A stretch of 64,000 bases of DNA. Source: Bosea beijingensis. GTDB lineage: Bacteria > Pseudomonadota > Alphaproteobacteria > Rhizobiales > Beijerinckiaceae. Location of the stretch: assembly GCF_030758975.1 (NCBI RefSeq), contig NZ_CP132359.1, positions 2,514,782-2,578,781 on the forward strand, in the 5' to 3' direction. The notes below the pieces were generated by a model, which saw only the letters and a program-made list of their open reading frames with translations, was not told the DNA's origin and made no database searches. Within the stretch, counting starts at the first letter, position 1, and the number at the start of each line of letters is the position of its first letter. The position numbers and the translations under genes were made by a program. Below are positions 54,063 to 63,026 of this stretch, piece after piece.

Positions 54063-54971
54063 ATGTCGACCAATCCTCCCGCCCGCTCTTCCAGCTACAC
54101 CGCCTTCGGCCTGAAAGCCGAGGCCGAGCCGCTGGCGCCGGGCCTTCACATCGTCGCGACCCCGATCGGCAACCTGCGCGACATCTCGTTCCGGGCGCTG
54201 GCGACGCTCGCCGCCGCCGATGCGATCCTGGCCGAGGACACCCGGACGTCGAAGACACTGCTGGCGCATTACGGCATATCGACGCCGCTCCTGCCCTATC
54301 ACGAGCACAACGCCGCGCAGATGCGCCCCAAAGTGCTGGCGAAGCTGCGCGAGGGCGGCAAGCTCGCTTTGATCTCGGATGCCGGCACGCCGCTCGTTTC
54401 CGACCCCGGCTACAAGCTCGTGGCCGAGCTGGTGGCGGAAGGCTTGCCCGTGACCGGCATTCCCGGCCCGTCCGCCGTGCTGGCGGCTTTGGTGCTGGCC
54501 GGCCTGCCGACCGACCGCTTCTTCTTCGAGGGCTTTCTGCCGCCGAAATCGGGCGGGCGCCGCACCCGCCTGACCGAACTCGCTGCCATCCCCGGCACGC
54601 TGGTCTTCTTCGAATCGCCGCGCCGCCTCGCCGAGATGCTGGCGGACGCCGCCGCCGTGCTCGGTGCGCGACCGGGCGCCGTCGCGCGCGAGCTCACCAA
54701 GTTCTACGAGACGGTGAGGCGCGGCACGCTTCCGGAACTCGCCGCCCATTACGAGAGCGAGGAAGAGGCGCGCGGCGAAATCGTCGTGATCATCGGTCCA
54801 CCCGGCGCCGCCGATCTCGTCACCTCCGACGAGGCGATCGACGAGCGCTTGCGGGCGGCCATGGCCAAGGTCTCGCTGAAAGAGGCGGTGGCGCAGGTCG
54901 CGGCCGAGACCGGCCAGCCGCGTCGCAAGGTCTATGCCCGCGCGCTCGAACTCACGCGCGACGACCCGTGA
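54063..54971 (+). CDS. rsmI: 16S rRNA 2'-O-methyltransferase (C1402), RsmI
   Basis: A 302-residue SAM-dependent tetrapyrrole-methylase-fold enzyme modifying the P-site region of 16S rRNA. The motifs LHIVATPIGNLRDISFRALATLAAADAILAEDTRTSKTLL (near 30), ALISDAGTPLVSDPGYKLV (near 105) and IPGPSAVLAALVLAGLP (near 130) are diagnostic. ATG 54063 is preferred over an upstream in-frame ATG at 54027. It overlaps yraN by 4 bp. The order lpoA-type gene, rsmI, yraN is conserved across proteobacteria. Confidence 0.94.
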   Translation: MSTNPPARSSSYTAFGLKAEAEPLAPGLHIVATPIGNLRDISFRALATLAAADAILAEDTRTSKTLLAHYGISTPLLPYHEHNAAQMRPKVLAKLREGGKLALISDAGTPLVSDPGYKLVAELVAEGLPVTGIPGPSAVLAALVLAGLPTDRFFFEGFLPPKSGGRRTRLTELAAIPGTLVFFESPRRLAEMLADAAAVLGARPGAVARELTKFYETVRRGTLPELAAHYESEEEARGEIVVIIGPPGAADLVTSDEAIDERLRAAMAKVSLKEAVAQVAAETGQPRRKVYARALELTRDDP

Positions 54972-55363
54972 GCAAGGCAGGCGCCGATCCGGACGGGCGC
55001 AGCCATAGGGCACGCCGCTCCGGCCTGACCGGGCGCCGCGCCGAATGGCTCGCTATTCTCTGGCTGACGGCGAAGGGCTATCGCCTGCTCGATCGGCGCT
55101 TCGGCGGCAAGGGCGGCGAGATCGATCTCGTGATGAAGCGCGGCCGCACCATCGCCTTCGTCGAGGTCAAGGCGCGCGGCCGGCTCGACGATGCCATGAT
55201 CGCGATCACCGCGGAAAAGCAGCGCCTGGTCGAGCGGCGCGTGCGGCACTGGCTTTCGCGCAATCCCTGGGCCGGCAGCCACTATTTGAGGGCCGATGCG
55301 GTATTCCTGGCGCCCTGGCGCCGGCCGCATCATGTTCCCGCCGCCTTCGCGCTTGTCCTCTGA
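54968..55363 (+). CDS. YraN (UPF0102) nuclease-fold protein
   Basis: A 131-residue protein of the YraN family, a restriction-endonuclease-like (PD-(D/E)xK) fold. The diagnostic segment is RRFGGKGGEIDLVMKRGRTIAFVEVKARGRLDDAMIAI, with the nuclease-type E-x-D ... E-V-K residues. It is a conserved but poorly defined protein, possibly Holliday-junction-like. Start GTG 54968, overlapping rsmI by 4 bp. It is followed by a repeat-rich gap before gshB. Confidence 0.9.
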   Translation: MSKAGADPDGRSHRARRSGLTGRRAEWLAILWLTAKGYRLLDRRFGGKGGEIDLVMKRGRTIAFVEVKARGRLDDAMIAITAEKQRLVERRVRHWLSRNPWAGSHYLRADAVFLAPWRRPHHVPAAFALVL

Positions 55364-55367
55364 CGCA

Positions 55368-55419
55368 AGAGCATTGTGCAAAAAAGTGGGTACCGGTTTT
55401 TTTGCTGAAACAATGCTCT
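55368..55419. repeat. Intergenic repeat, family D (AGAGCAT type)
   Basis: Perfect 9 bp arms AGAGCATTG (55368-55376) and CAATGCTCT (55411-55419) enclose an AAAAAAGTGGGTACCGGTT core with central GGTACC symmetry. The following AAGATTTTAGAATCGATCACGTTTTT (55420-55445) completes a sequence I recall as a widespread Hyphomicrobiales dispersed repeat. One copy only is seen in this window. Confidence 0.65.
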
Positions 55420-55445
55420 AAGATTTTAGAATCGATCACGTTTTT

Positions 55446-55473
55446 CGTCTTCTGACGATTTCGTCAGAAGACG
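55446..55473. repeat. Perfect 12 bp inverted repeat before gshB
   Basis: CGTCTTCTGACG (55446-55457) and CGTCAGAAGACG (55462-55473) are perfect reverse complements around an ATTT loop. It directly follows the family D element and lies 75 bp before the gshB start. It is a very stable hairpin; it could be part of the dispersed repeat, an operator or a transcription attenuator. No T run follows on the plus strand. Confidence 0.6.
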
Positions 55474-55548
55474 ACGTGGTCGATGCCACCCACTTGCAGG
55501 AACCCCGCCCGCGGCCCGATAAGGACGGCCTGCAACAGGAAGCCTGTC

Positions 55549-56493
55549 ATGAGCCTCAACGTCGCCATCCAGATGGACCCGATCGAGCGCATCCGGATCG
55601 CCGGGGATACCGGCTTCGCGCTGATGCTGGAAGCGCAGGCGCGCGGCCACACGCTCTATACCTACACGCCCGACAAGCTCTCGATGCGCGACGGCAAGGT
55701 CACGGCGCCGATGCGCCCGGTGAAGGTGCGCGATGCCGAGGGCGACTATTTCACCGCCGGCGCCGAGGAAAAGGTCGACCTGTCGACCCTCGATGTAGTC
55801 CTGCTCCGGCAGGACCCGCCCTTCGACATGGCCTATGTCACCACGACGCATATGCTGGAGCGCATCCACCCGAAGACGCTGGTGGTCAACGACCCGACCT
55901 CGGTGCGCAACGCGCCCGAGAAAATCCTCGTCACCCATTTCCCGGAGCTGATGCCGCCGACGCTGATCACCCGCGACAAGGCGGAGATCGAGGCCTTCCG
56001 CGACGAGCATGGCGAGATCGTCATGAAGCCGCTCTACGGCCATGGCGGCGCGACGGTGTTCAAGACCAGCAAGACCGACCCGAATTTCGGCTCGCTCTTC
56101 GACCTGTTCAGCAACCTCTTCCGCGAGCCCTGGGTGGTGCAGGGCTTCATCAAGGAGGTCACCGAGGGCGACAAGCGCATCATCCTGATCGACGGCAAGG
56201 CGGCGGGCGCCGTCAATCGCGTCCCGGCGGTGGGCGATCTTCGCGCCAACATGGTGCGGGGCGGGGCGGCGCGTCCGACCGACCTGTCGAAGCAGGAGCT
56301 GGCGATCTGCGAGGCGATCGGCCCGACGCTGCGCGAGCGCGGCCTGCTGCTCGTTGGCATCGACGTGATCCATGGCAAGCTCACCGAGATCAACGTCACC
56401 GCGCCGACCGGCGTGCGCGCGATCAAGAAGCTCGGCGGCCCGGACCTCGCGGCGCAGCTCTTCGACGTGATCGAGGCGAAGCGCGGGCGCTAA
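55549..56493 (+). CDS. gshB: Glutathione synthase
   Basis: A 314-residue ATP-grasp enzyme joining gamma-glutamylcysteine and glycine. It opens [41 protein letters not shown], then has [28 protein letters not shown] and the ATP-grasp parts [15 protein letters not shown] and [23 protein letters not shown], with Asp/Asn metal ligands. Start ATG 55549 (AGGAAG upstream); an extension to 55483 is not family-like. It ends 4 bp inside the facing membrane protein gene. Confidence 0.95.
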   Translation: MSLNVAIQMDPIERIRIAGDTGFALMLEAQARGHTLYTYTPDKLSMRDGKVTAPMRPVKVRDAEGDYFTAGAEEKVDLSTLDVVLLRQDPPFDMAYVTTTHMLERIHPKTLVVNDPTSVRNAPEKILVTHFPELMPPTLITRDKAEIEAFRDEHGEIVMKPLYGHGGATVFKTSKTDPNFGSLFDLFSNLFREPWVVQGFIKEVTEGDKRIILIDGKAAGAVNRVPAVGDLRANMVRGGAARPTDLSKQELAICEAIGPTLRERGLLLVGIDVIHGKLTEINVTAPTGVRAIKKLGGPDLAAQLFDVIEAKRGR

Positions 56494-58205
56494 TCCGGCT
56501 TCACATAGCCCTTCCAGCAGCGTCCGAGCGCGATCTCCCGCCGGCCCGTCAGGACCGGCGCGTAGATCTTGCGCAGGGCCTCGTTCGCGACCGTGATCGG
56601 GCAGAGCGGATAGAGCACGAGGTCGGCCTCGCGGGCGAGCGCGATCTCCTCGGAATCCGGCTTCGGCACGGCGCGGAACGGGTCGGCGCCGATGGCGATT
56701 CCGCGTGGCGCGCTGCGGCCCATCACGGCGGGGAACGGGTTGACGAAGTTGAGGCTCATGATCGTCTCGAAGCGCCGCCCGCTCGCCTGCTCATGCGCCA
56801 GGATCGCCGAGACGCCCTCGTCGACCGCCAGCAGCCAGGAGGCCTGGAAGTCGAGCTCGGAATAGAGCTGCGGATTCGGCAGCATCTCGCGGGCGGTGAA
56901 TTCCCGGAAGGTCGCCGGATGGGTCGCATAGATGTCGAGCATCGCGCTGGCGCGGTTCATGACGTCGGCATGCTGTGAAACCTGGCCGAGCCGGCCGAGA
57001 TGCTGGTTCGGCAGGGCGGCATAGCCCGCCTGCGCCATCAGCGCCCGCGCGCCGCGCTGGAGCACGGTTTCGGCCGGCGGGATTGCCGTCGCCGCGACGA
57101 GGCCGCAGACCACGAGCGCGCCGCGACGCCCGCTGCCGAGCCAGTGTGACAGGATCACCAGAAGCACCGGCCAGATGAAGATGAAGGCCTGCCCGCCGGT
57201 GTTCTGGGTTTCGAAGAACAGCCCCGCCGCGAGGGCGACCGCAAGCCAGGCGACGTCGCGGTCGAGCAGACGGGCGAAACCCGCAGCGGAAGGCTGCCGG
57301 CGCAGCGCTAGCGCGGCCTCCGCGATGCCCCGCCGATCCAGCCAGAGCAGGGCGAGCCCGAGCGCCGTCCCGGCGCCAACGATGTCGAGATGCAGCGAGG
57401 CCGCCTGGACGAAGCGCGGCAGGATGCCACCGGCATTGATTGCGATCAGCGCGAGGATGCTGCCGAGATAGGCGCTGACCAGCCCGGTCGTGAGTTCGAG
57501 CCCGAACAGCCCGATCCCTGCCGCCGCGGCGATCAGGAGGCTCTGGCGCCAGCCGATCCGCCCGGCCGCGAAGGCGAAGGCCGTGACGAGGCCGCCAGCG
57601 AGGAAGCCGGTGATCTTGATCAGGAACAGGGCGGTCAGCGTCCAGCCGATGATGGCGCCGAGCGCGGGGCCGCGCAGGAAGACGAGGCCTGCGACCAGCA
57701 CGTAGAGCACGATGCTGACATGCCGGTTGTAGATGCCGAAGCCGTCGGTGCCCGGGAAGAACGAGTAATGCTCGACATTGATCGGCAGGATCTGGAAGGC
57801 GAGATAGGGCAGGAGCAGCGCCAACGCTCTGGCGCGTGACTGCTGGCCGACCTTGTGCAGGATCAGCGCCATGGCCGGCGCCGTCACGGCGAACAGGCAC
57901 CATTGCGCCGTGAGCAGGGGATGGGCACGCGGAAACAGCGCGTCGAACCCGGCGAAGAGCCAGTAGCCAAGCGGGCCGACCGGCGCGATGAAGTCGATCA
58001 ACGGCACCTGCCCGTCGCCGATGCGATTGGCCGCGTCGAGATAGAGAACGAGGTCCCAGTACATCGGCCCGAGCGGCAGCGTCAGGGGCAGCGTCAGCAA
58101 GAACGCGCAGGCGAGGATGGCGATGCCGAGCAGGGCGAGCGGCAGGTTCGGGAGCCAGGTCGCTCGCGTCGAAACTCCCGCTCCGATCGTGCCGCCAGCC
58201 TGCAT
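56490..58205 (-). CDS. Polytopic membrane protein, GT-C glycosyltransferase-like
   Basis: About 571 residues with roughly ten hydrophobic helices in the first 400 residues and a soluble C-terminal part. After the first helix comes [38 protein letters not shown], which resembles the acidic first loop of GT-C lipid-sugar transferases (ArnT/PMT type); I cannot match a named family. The C-terminus ([25 protein letters not shown]) is not typical. ATG 58205 is preferred because GGGAAGGG lies upstream. A role in cell-surface sugar transfer is a guess. Confidence 0.65.
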   Translation of the reverse strand: MQAGGTIGAGVSTRATWLPNLPLALLGIAILACAFLLTLPLTLPLGPMYWDLVLYLDAANRIGDGQVPLIDFIAPVGPLGYWLFAGFDALFPRAHPLLTAQWCLFAVTAPAMALILHKVGQQSRARALALLLPYLAFQILPINVEHYSFFPGTDGFGIYNRHVSIVLYVLVAGLVFLRGPALGAIIGWTLTALFLIKITGFLAGGLVTAFAFAAGRIGWRQSLLIAAAAGIGLFGLELTTGLVSAYLGSILALIAINAGGILPRFVQAASLHLDIVGAGTALGLALLWLDRRGIAEAALALRRQPSAAGFARLLDRDVAWLAVALAAGLFFETQNTGGQAFIFIWPVLLVILSHWLGSGRRGALVVCGLVAATAIPPAETVLQRGARALMAQAGYAALPNQHLGRLGQVSQHADVMNRASAMLDIYATHPATFREFTAREMLPNPQLYSELDFQASWLLAVDEGVSAILAHEQASGRRFETIMSLNFVNPFPAVMGRSAPRGIAIGADPFRAVPKPDSEEIALAREADLVLYPLCPITVANEALRKIYAPVLTGRREIALGRCWKGYVKPD

Positions 58206-58252
58206 GGCGCCCTTCCCCATCGTTCTCGATGGGGCTTGCTAGCAGGGATCGG

Positions 58253-59044
58253 TTAAGATCGGCCTTCGCTTGAGCCCGTGCCGTTCAGCGGATTGGCCTC
58301 GTCCCAGCCATAGCGCAGCGTCTCGAAGCGCATCGTCAGCGAATCGACCAGCAGCAGCTTGCCGACGAGCGGCTCGCCGAAGCCGGTAACAGTGCGCACC
58401 ACCTCCAGCGCCATCAGCGAGCCGATCACGCCGGGCAGGGCGCCGAGCACCCCGGCCTCCGCGCAGGTCGGGATCGCGCCCGGCGGCGGCGCTTCCGGGA
58501 AGAGGCAGCGCCAGGTCGGGTTGGGCCGCCCGTCAGGCCCTGCCTCATGGGCACGGATCGTGGTGAGCGAGCCGTCGAAACGGCCGAGAGCGCCCATCAC
58601 CACCGGCTTGCGCTCGTGGAAGCAGGAATCGGTCACGGCATAGCGCGTCGCGAAATTGTCGGAGCCTTCGGCGACGACGTCGTAGAAGGCGATCAGCGCG
58701 CGGGCATTATGTGGGTCGAGCCGCGTGACATGCTCCTCGACCACCACATTCGGATTGAGATTGCGCACGAAGCGGGCCGCAGCCACCGCCTTGTGCGCGC
58801 CGATATCCTCGGTCGTGAAGATGGTCTGGCGCTGCAGGTTCGAGAGCGAGACGATGTCATCGTCGACGATGCCGATCTTGCCGACCCCGGCCGCCGCCAG
58901 ATACTGGATCAGGGGCGCGCCGAGCCCGCCGGCGCCGACGACCAGAACGCGCGCGTTCTTCAGCCGCTGCTGGCCCGGCCCGCCGATTTCCGGCAGGACG
59001 ATGTGGCGCGCATAGCGCTCGATCTCGTCGTCGTTCAGCATCAT
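58253..59044 (-). CDS. MoeB/ThiF-family adenylyltransferase
   Basis: A 263-residue E1-like enzyme. It opens MMLNDDEIERYARHIVLPEIGGPGQQRLKNARVLVVGAGGLGAPLIQYLAAAGVG and has SLSNLQRQTIFTTEDIG and PTCAEAGVLGALPGVIGSLMALEVVR, the MoeB/ThiF core with catalytic Cys in IPTC. The CxxC zinc pairs of E. coli MoeB are not seen, and there is no rhodanese domain. It adenylates the C-terminus of a small sulfur carrier (MoaD or ThiS type); which one is not determinable. It is divergent from the BMP gene, 171 bp away. Confidence 0.9.
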   Translation of the reverse strand: MMLNDDEIERYARHIVLPEIGGPGQQRLKNARVLVVGAGGLGAPLIQYLAAAGVGKIGIVDDDIVSLSNLQRQTIFTTEDIGAHKAVAAARFVRNLNPNVVVEEHVTRLDPHNARALIAFYDVVAEGSDNFATRYAVTDSCFHERKPVVMGALGRFDGSLTTIRAHEAGPDGRPNPTWRCLFPEAPPPGAIPTCAEAGVLGALPGVIGSLMALEVVRTVTGFGEPLVGKLLLVDSLTMRFETLRYGWDEANPLNGTGSSEGRS

Positions 59045-59215
59045 GGCCGGCAGCCTAAGGCCGGGAGCGGCCCCTCGGCAATCGCCATGCCTGCACGACC
59101 GTGCCGTCGTCATGAACATGACCTTTCGCCAGCTTGGCCGCGCGCCCGGGCCATGCCATCGTGCCGCCATCGAGGGCCGGACAACGGCGCCCGGCTGCAA
59201 CAGGGGATCGCTTCC

Positions 59216-60220
59216 ATGCGTTTGGGTTCTTTCGCGGCGGTGCTCGCCGCCGTTGCGCTTTCCGGTGTGGCGGCCCTGGCGCAGCCGCAAACGATCAAGC
59301 CCGCGATCGTCTATGACAAGGGCGGCAAGTTCGACAAATCCTTCAACGAGGGCGTCTTCATCGGTGCCGAGAAGTTCAAGAAGGAAACGAATGTCGACTT
59401 CCGCGATTTCGAGCCGACCAACGACGCCCAGATCGAGCAGGCCCTGCGCCGCTTCGCCCGCGACGGCCATTCGCCGATCATCGCCGTCGGCTTCTCGCAG
59501 GCCACCGCCCTGCAGAAGGTCGCGGCCGAGTTCCCCAACCTGAAATTCACGATCATCGACATGGTCGTCGAATTGCCGAACGTGCAGTCGGTCGTCTTCA
59601 AGGAGCATGAGGGCTCCTATCTCGTCGGCCTGCTCGCGGCGATGGCCTCGAAATCGGGCAAGGTCGGCTTCGTCGGCGGCATGGATATCCCGCTGATCCG
59701 CAAATTCGCCTGTGGCTATGTCCAGGGCGTCAAGGCCGGCAAGGCCGATGCCGAGATCTTCCAGAACATGACCGGCTCGACGCCTGCCGCCTGGAACGAC
59801 CCGGTCAAGGGCGGCGAGCTCGCGAAGTCGCAGATCGATCGCGGCGCCGACGTGGTCTATCACGCCGCCGGCGGCACCGGCATCGGCGTGCTCCGCGCGG
59901 TGGCCGATGCCGGCAAGCTCGGCATCGGCGTCGATTCCAACCAGAACGCGCTGCATCCCGGCAAGGTGCTGACCTCGATGCTGAAGCGCGTCGACATCGC
60001 CGCCTACAACTCCTTCAAGGCGGCGCAGGACGGTTCCTGGAAGCCCGGTGTCTCCGTGCTCGGCCTGAAGGAAGAGGGCATCGACTGGGCGCTGGACGAT
60101 GCCAACAAGGCCCTGATCACGCCGGAGATGAAGGCCGCCGCCGACAAGGCCAAGGCCGACATCATCGCCGGCACGGTCAAGGTCCACGATTACATGTCCG
60201 ACCAGAAATGCACGATGTGA
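59216..60220 (+). CDS. BMP-family ABC substrate-binding protein (nucleoside-type)
   Basis: A 334-residue exported protein with signal peptide (LGSFAAVLAAVALSGVAALA, cut before QPQ). The BMP/PnrA-like fold shows in IKPAIVYDKGGKFDKSFNEGVFIGAEKF (start of mature), DIPLIRKFACGYVQGVK, and the YHAAGGTGIGVLRAVADAG ligand segment. Family members bind purine nucleosides or related nucleobases. It leads an operon with a double ATPase and two permeases, the standard set for such importers. No lipobox is seen. ATG 59216. Confidence 0.88.
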   Translation: MRLGSFAAVLAAVALSGVAALAQPQTIKPAIVYDKGGKFDKSFNEGVFIGAEKFKKETNVDFRDFEPTNDAQIEQALRRFARDGHSPIIAVGFSQATALQKVAAEFPNLKFTIIDMVVELPNVQSVVFKEHEGSYLVGLLAAMASKSGKVGFVGGMDIPLIRKFACGYVQGVKAGKADAEIFQNMTGSTPAAWNDPVKGGELAKSQIDRGADVVYHAAGGTGIGVLRAVADAGKLGIGVDSNQNALHPGKVLTSMLKRVDIAAYNSFKAAQDGSWKPGVSVLGLKEEGIDWALDDANKALITPEMKAAADKAKADIIAGTVKVHDYMSDQKCTM

Positions 60221-60236
60221 GGCGCGGGCGGCTCCC

Positions 60237-61766
60237 TTGAGTTCCGCGCCCGCCATCGAGCTCACTGGCATCTCCAAGCGCTTCGGCCCGGTCGCCGCCA
60301 ACAGGGACGTGTCCTTCTCGGTCGCGGCCGGCTCGATCCACGGCATCGTCGGCGAGAACGGCGCCGGCAAGTCGACGCTGATGTCGATCCTCTACGGTTT
60401 CTACGAGGCCGATGCCGGCGAGATCAGGATAGCAGGCGAGCCGCGCCGCATCCGCTCCCCGGCTGACGCCATCGCGGCGGGCATCGGCATGGTCCATCAG
60501 CATTTCATGCTGGTGGAGACCTTGAGTGTCGTCGAGAACGTCGTGCTCGGCGCCGAGGGCGGGGCCTTTCTGAAAGGCGGCATCGGCAAGGCGCGCGCCG
60601 CGCTTTCAAAACTCTCGCAGGATTACGGCCTCGCGATCGATCCCGATGCCATCGTCGGCGAGCTCTCCGTCGGCCTGCAGCAGCGCGTCGAGATCCTCAA
60701 GGCGCTCTATCGTGGTGCCGAGATCCTCATCCTCGACGAGCCGACGGCGGTGCTGACCCCGGCCGAGGCCGACCAGCTCTTTGCCTTGCTCCGGGCGCTG
60801 AAGGCGCAGGGCAAGACGGTGATACTGATCACCCACAAGCTGCGCGAGATCATGGACGTCACCGACCGGGTCTCGGTGATGCGCCGCGGCGAGATGGTCG
60901 CCCATGTCGCCACCGCCGAAACCTCGCCGCCGGCTTTGGCCGAGGCGATGGTCGGAAGGCGCGTGCTGCTCCGGGTCGAGAAGCAGCCGCGCGAGCGCGG
61001 AGCGCCGGCGCTGGAGGCGGTCGGCCTCACCTGCCGCGACGGGCGCGGCACCGAAACCCTGAAGGACGTCAATCTCACGCTCCATGAAGGCGAGATCGTC
61101 GGCATCGCCGGTGTCGCCGGAAACGGCCAGAGCGAATTGCTGGAGGTTCTGGCAGGCCTGATCCAGCCGAGCCGCGGCGTGATCCGGTTGGGCGGGCAGA
61201 TATTGGCCGCTGCCGATCGCCATCCGGCGCGATTGCGCAAGTTCGGGCTGATGCATATCCCCGAGGATCGCCATCGCAGCGGTCTCGTCACCGCCTTCTC
61301 GGCCGCCGAGAACGCCATCCTCGGCTATCAGCACGACCCCGCCTTCGGCGCCGGCCCGCTGCTCTCGCCGGCCCGCATCGAGGCCCATGCCCGCGAGGCT
61401 TTCACGGCTTATGACGTGCGCCCGCCCGATCCGGCGCTGAAGACGGCGAAATTCTCCGGCGGCAACCAGCAGAAGATCGTGCTCGCCCGCGAGATCGAGC
61501 GCGGCCCGAAAGTCCTGCTCGTCGGCCAGCCGACGCGCGGCGTCGATATCGGCGCGATCGAGTTCATCCATCGCCGGCTGGTGGCTTTGCGCGATCAAGG
61601 CGTCGCGATCCTGCTCGTCTCGGTCGAGCTGGAGGAGGTGATGGCGCTCTCCGACCGGATCATCGCCATGTGCGGCGGTCGGATCACCGGCGAGCGTGTC
61701 GCCGAAGCGGCCGACGAACGCGATCTTGGCCTGCTGATGGCCGGCGTGACGGACGAGGCCGCATGA
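60237..61766 (+). CDS. ABC transporter ATPase with two nucleotide-binding domains (nucleoside type)
   Basis: A 509-residue duplicated ATPase. Domain 1: Walker A GENGAGKSTLM, signature LSVGLQQRVEILKALYR and Walker B ILILDEPTAVL. Domain 2: a degenerate Walker A (GVAGNGQSE) and signature FSGGNQQKIVLAREI, as in RbsA/MglA/NupA-type transporters. Start TTG 60237, 17 nt after the BMP gene. It overlaps the first permease gene by 4 bp. It powers uptake of the BMP cargo. Confidence 0.93.
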   Translation: MSSAPAIELTGISKRFGPVAANRDVSFSVAAGSIHGIVGENGAGKSTLMSILYGFYEADAGEIRIAGEPRRIRSPADAIAAGIGMVHQHFMLVETLSVVENVVLGAEGGAFLKGGIGKARAALSKLSQDYGLAIDPDAIVGELSVGLQQRVEILKALYRGAEILILDEPTAVLTPAEADQLFALLRALKAQGKTVILITHKLREIMDVTDRVSVMRRGEMVAHVATAETSPPALAEAMVGRRVLLRVEKQPRERGAPALEAVGLTCRDGRGTETLKDVNLTLHEGEIVGIAGVAGNGQSELLEVLAGLIQPSRGVIRLGGQILAAADRHPARLRKFGLMHIPEDRHRSGLVTAFSAAENAILGYQHDPAFGAGPLLSPARIEAHAREAFTAYDVRPPDPALKTAKFSGGNQQKIVLAREIERGPKVLLVGQPTRGVDIGAIEFIHRRLVALRDQGVAILLVSVELEEVMALSDRIIAMCGGRITGERVAEAADERDLGLLMAGVTDEAA

Positions 61767-62863
61767 GCGCCGCCCCCGTCGAACTGCCCCGCTGGGCGGA
61801 TGTCGCGCTGGTGCCGCTCGTCTCGGTGATCGCGGCCCTGCTCGTCGCCGGGCTCGTGGTCGTCGGCATCGGCGAGAATCCGCTGGAGGCGACGGCGCTG
61901 CTGCTGCGCGGTGCGCTCGGCAGCACTGAGGGCATCGGCTTCACGCTTTACTACGCCACGAACTTCGTCTTCACCGGGCTCGCGGTCGCCGTCGCCTTCC
62001 ATGCCGGCCTGTTCAACATCGGCGGCGAGGGGCAGGCGACGGTCGCCGGCATTGCCATGGCGATCGCCTGCCTCGCGCTTCCCGCCCTGCCCGGCTTCCT
62101 TGCCGCGCCCTTCGCGATCCTCGGCGCGGCGGCGGGCGGCGCGCTCTGGGCTTTCATTCCCGGCTGGCTTCAGGCGAAGCGCGGCAGCCATGTCGTCATC
62201 ACCACGATCATGCTGAACTTCGTCGCCGCGACGCTGATCGTCTATCTGCTGCGCGAGGTCATCGGGAAGCCGGGCTCGATGCAGCCCGAGACGCTGGATT
62301 TCCCGGCCGGCGCCATCCTGACGCCGATGCATCAATTGCTTGCGCCGTTTGGCCTGAAGCTGCCCTCGACCCCGCTGAACAGCGCCTTCTTCCTCGCGCT
62401 GATGGCGCTCGTCGCGGTCTGGCTGCTGATCTGGCGCACGCGACTGGGCTATGCGATCCGCACCGTCGGCGCCAATCCGCGCGCCGCCGCCTATGCCGGC
62501 ATCTCACCGGCCGCCGTCACCATGATCGCGATGGCGATTTCGGGCGCGCTTGCCGGCGGGCTCGCGGTCAACGAGGCGCTGGGTGTCCAGCACCGGCTCG
62601 TGCTCGATTTCACCGCCGGCTACGGTTTCGTCGGCATCGCCGTCGCTCTGATGGGGCGTGGCCACCCGGCGGGCGTCGGGCTCGCTGCCCTCCTCTTTGG
62701 CGTGCTCTATCAGGGCGGCGCCGAGCTTTCCTTCGACAAGCCGGCGATCACCCGCGACATGGTCGTGGTCATCGGCGGCGTGCTCGTGCTGTTTGCCGGC
62801 GCGCTCGACGGGCTGTTCCGGCGGCTGGTGGCGGGGGCGCTCGGGATGGGACGCGCGTCATGA
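61763..62863 (+). CDS. ABC transporter permease 1 (nucleoside-type)
   Basis: A 366-residue inner-membrane permease of the YufP/NupP type. About nine hydrophobic helices, with FAVAFHAGLFNIGGEGQATVAGIAMAIACLALP near 75 and the loop IRTVGANPRAAAYAGISPAAVTMIAMAISGALAGGL near 235, typical of this family. ATG 61763 overlaps the ATPase end by 4 bp. The second permease starts 163 bp later, with a family B palindromic repeat between. Confidence 0.92.
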   Translation: MSAAPVELPRWADVALVPLVSVIAALLVAGLVVVGIGENPLEATALLLRGALGSTEGIGFTLYYATNFVFTGLAVAVAFHAGLFNIGGEGQATVAGIAMAIACLALPALPGFLAAPFAILGAAAGGALWAFIPGWLQAKRGSHVVITTIMLNFVAATLIVYLLREVIGKPGSMQPETLDFPAGAILTPMHQLLAPFGLKLPSTPLNSAFFLALMALVAVWLLIWRTRLGYAIRTVGANPRAAAYAGISPAAVTMIAMAISGALAGGLAVNEALGVQHRLVLDFTAGYGFVGIAVALMGRGHPAGVGLAALLFGVLYQGGAELSFDKPAITRDMVVVIGGVLVLFAGALDGLFRRLVAGALGMGRAS

Positions 62864-62877
62864 CAGGATCCGCAACC

Positions 62878-63010
62878 TTGTCATTCCGGGGCGGTCCGCA
62901 GGACCGAACCCGGAACCTACGACCGGGTGAGACCGTTCGTCGTCGTTGCGAAAGCGCGTACCCAGTCGTAGGTTCCGGGTTCTTCGCTGCGCAGGGCCCC
63001 GGAATGACAA
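62878..63010. repeat. Palindromic intergenic repeat, family B, copy 3
   Basis: A 133 bp element: TTGTCATTCCGGGGC at one end and GCCCCGGAATGACAA at the other, with GAACCCGGAACCTACGAC inverted as GTCGTAGGTTCCGGGTTC. It is inside the importer operon, between the two permeases, in a gap of 163 bp. Confidence 0.85.
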
Positions 63011-63026
63011 GGCGGGGCGGCTGACG

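Noticed and set aside
59110..59298. Minus-strand frame over the BMP gene start
   Set aside because: It lies opposite a clear signal peptide and has no motif or ribosome site.
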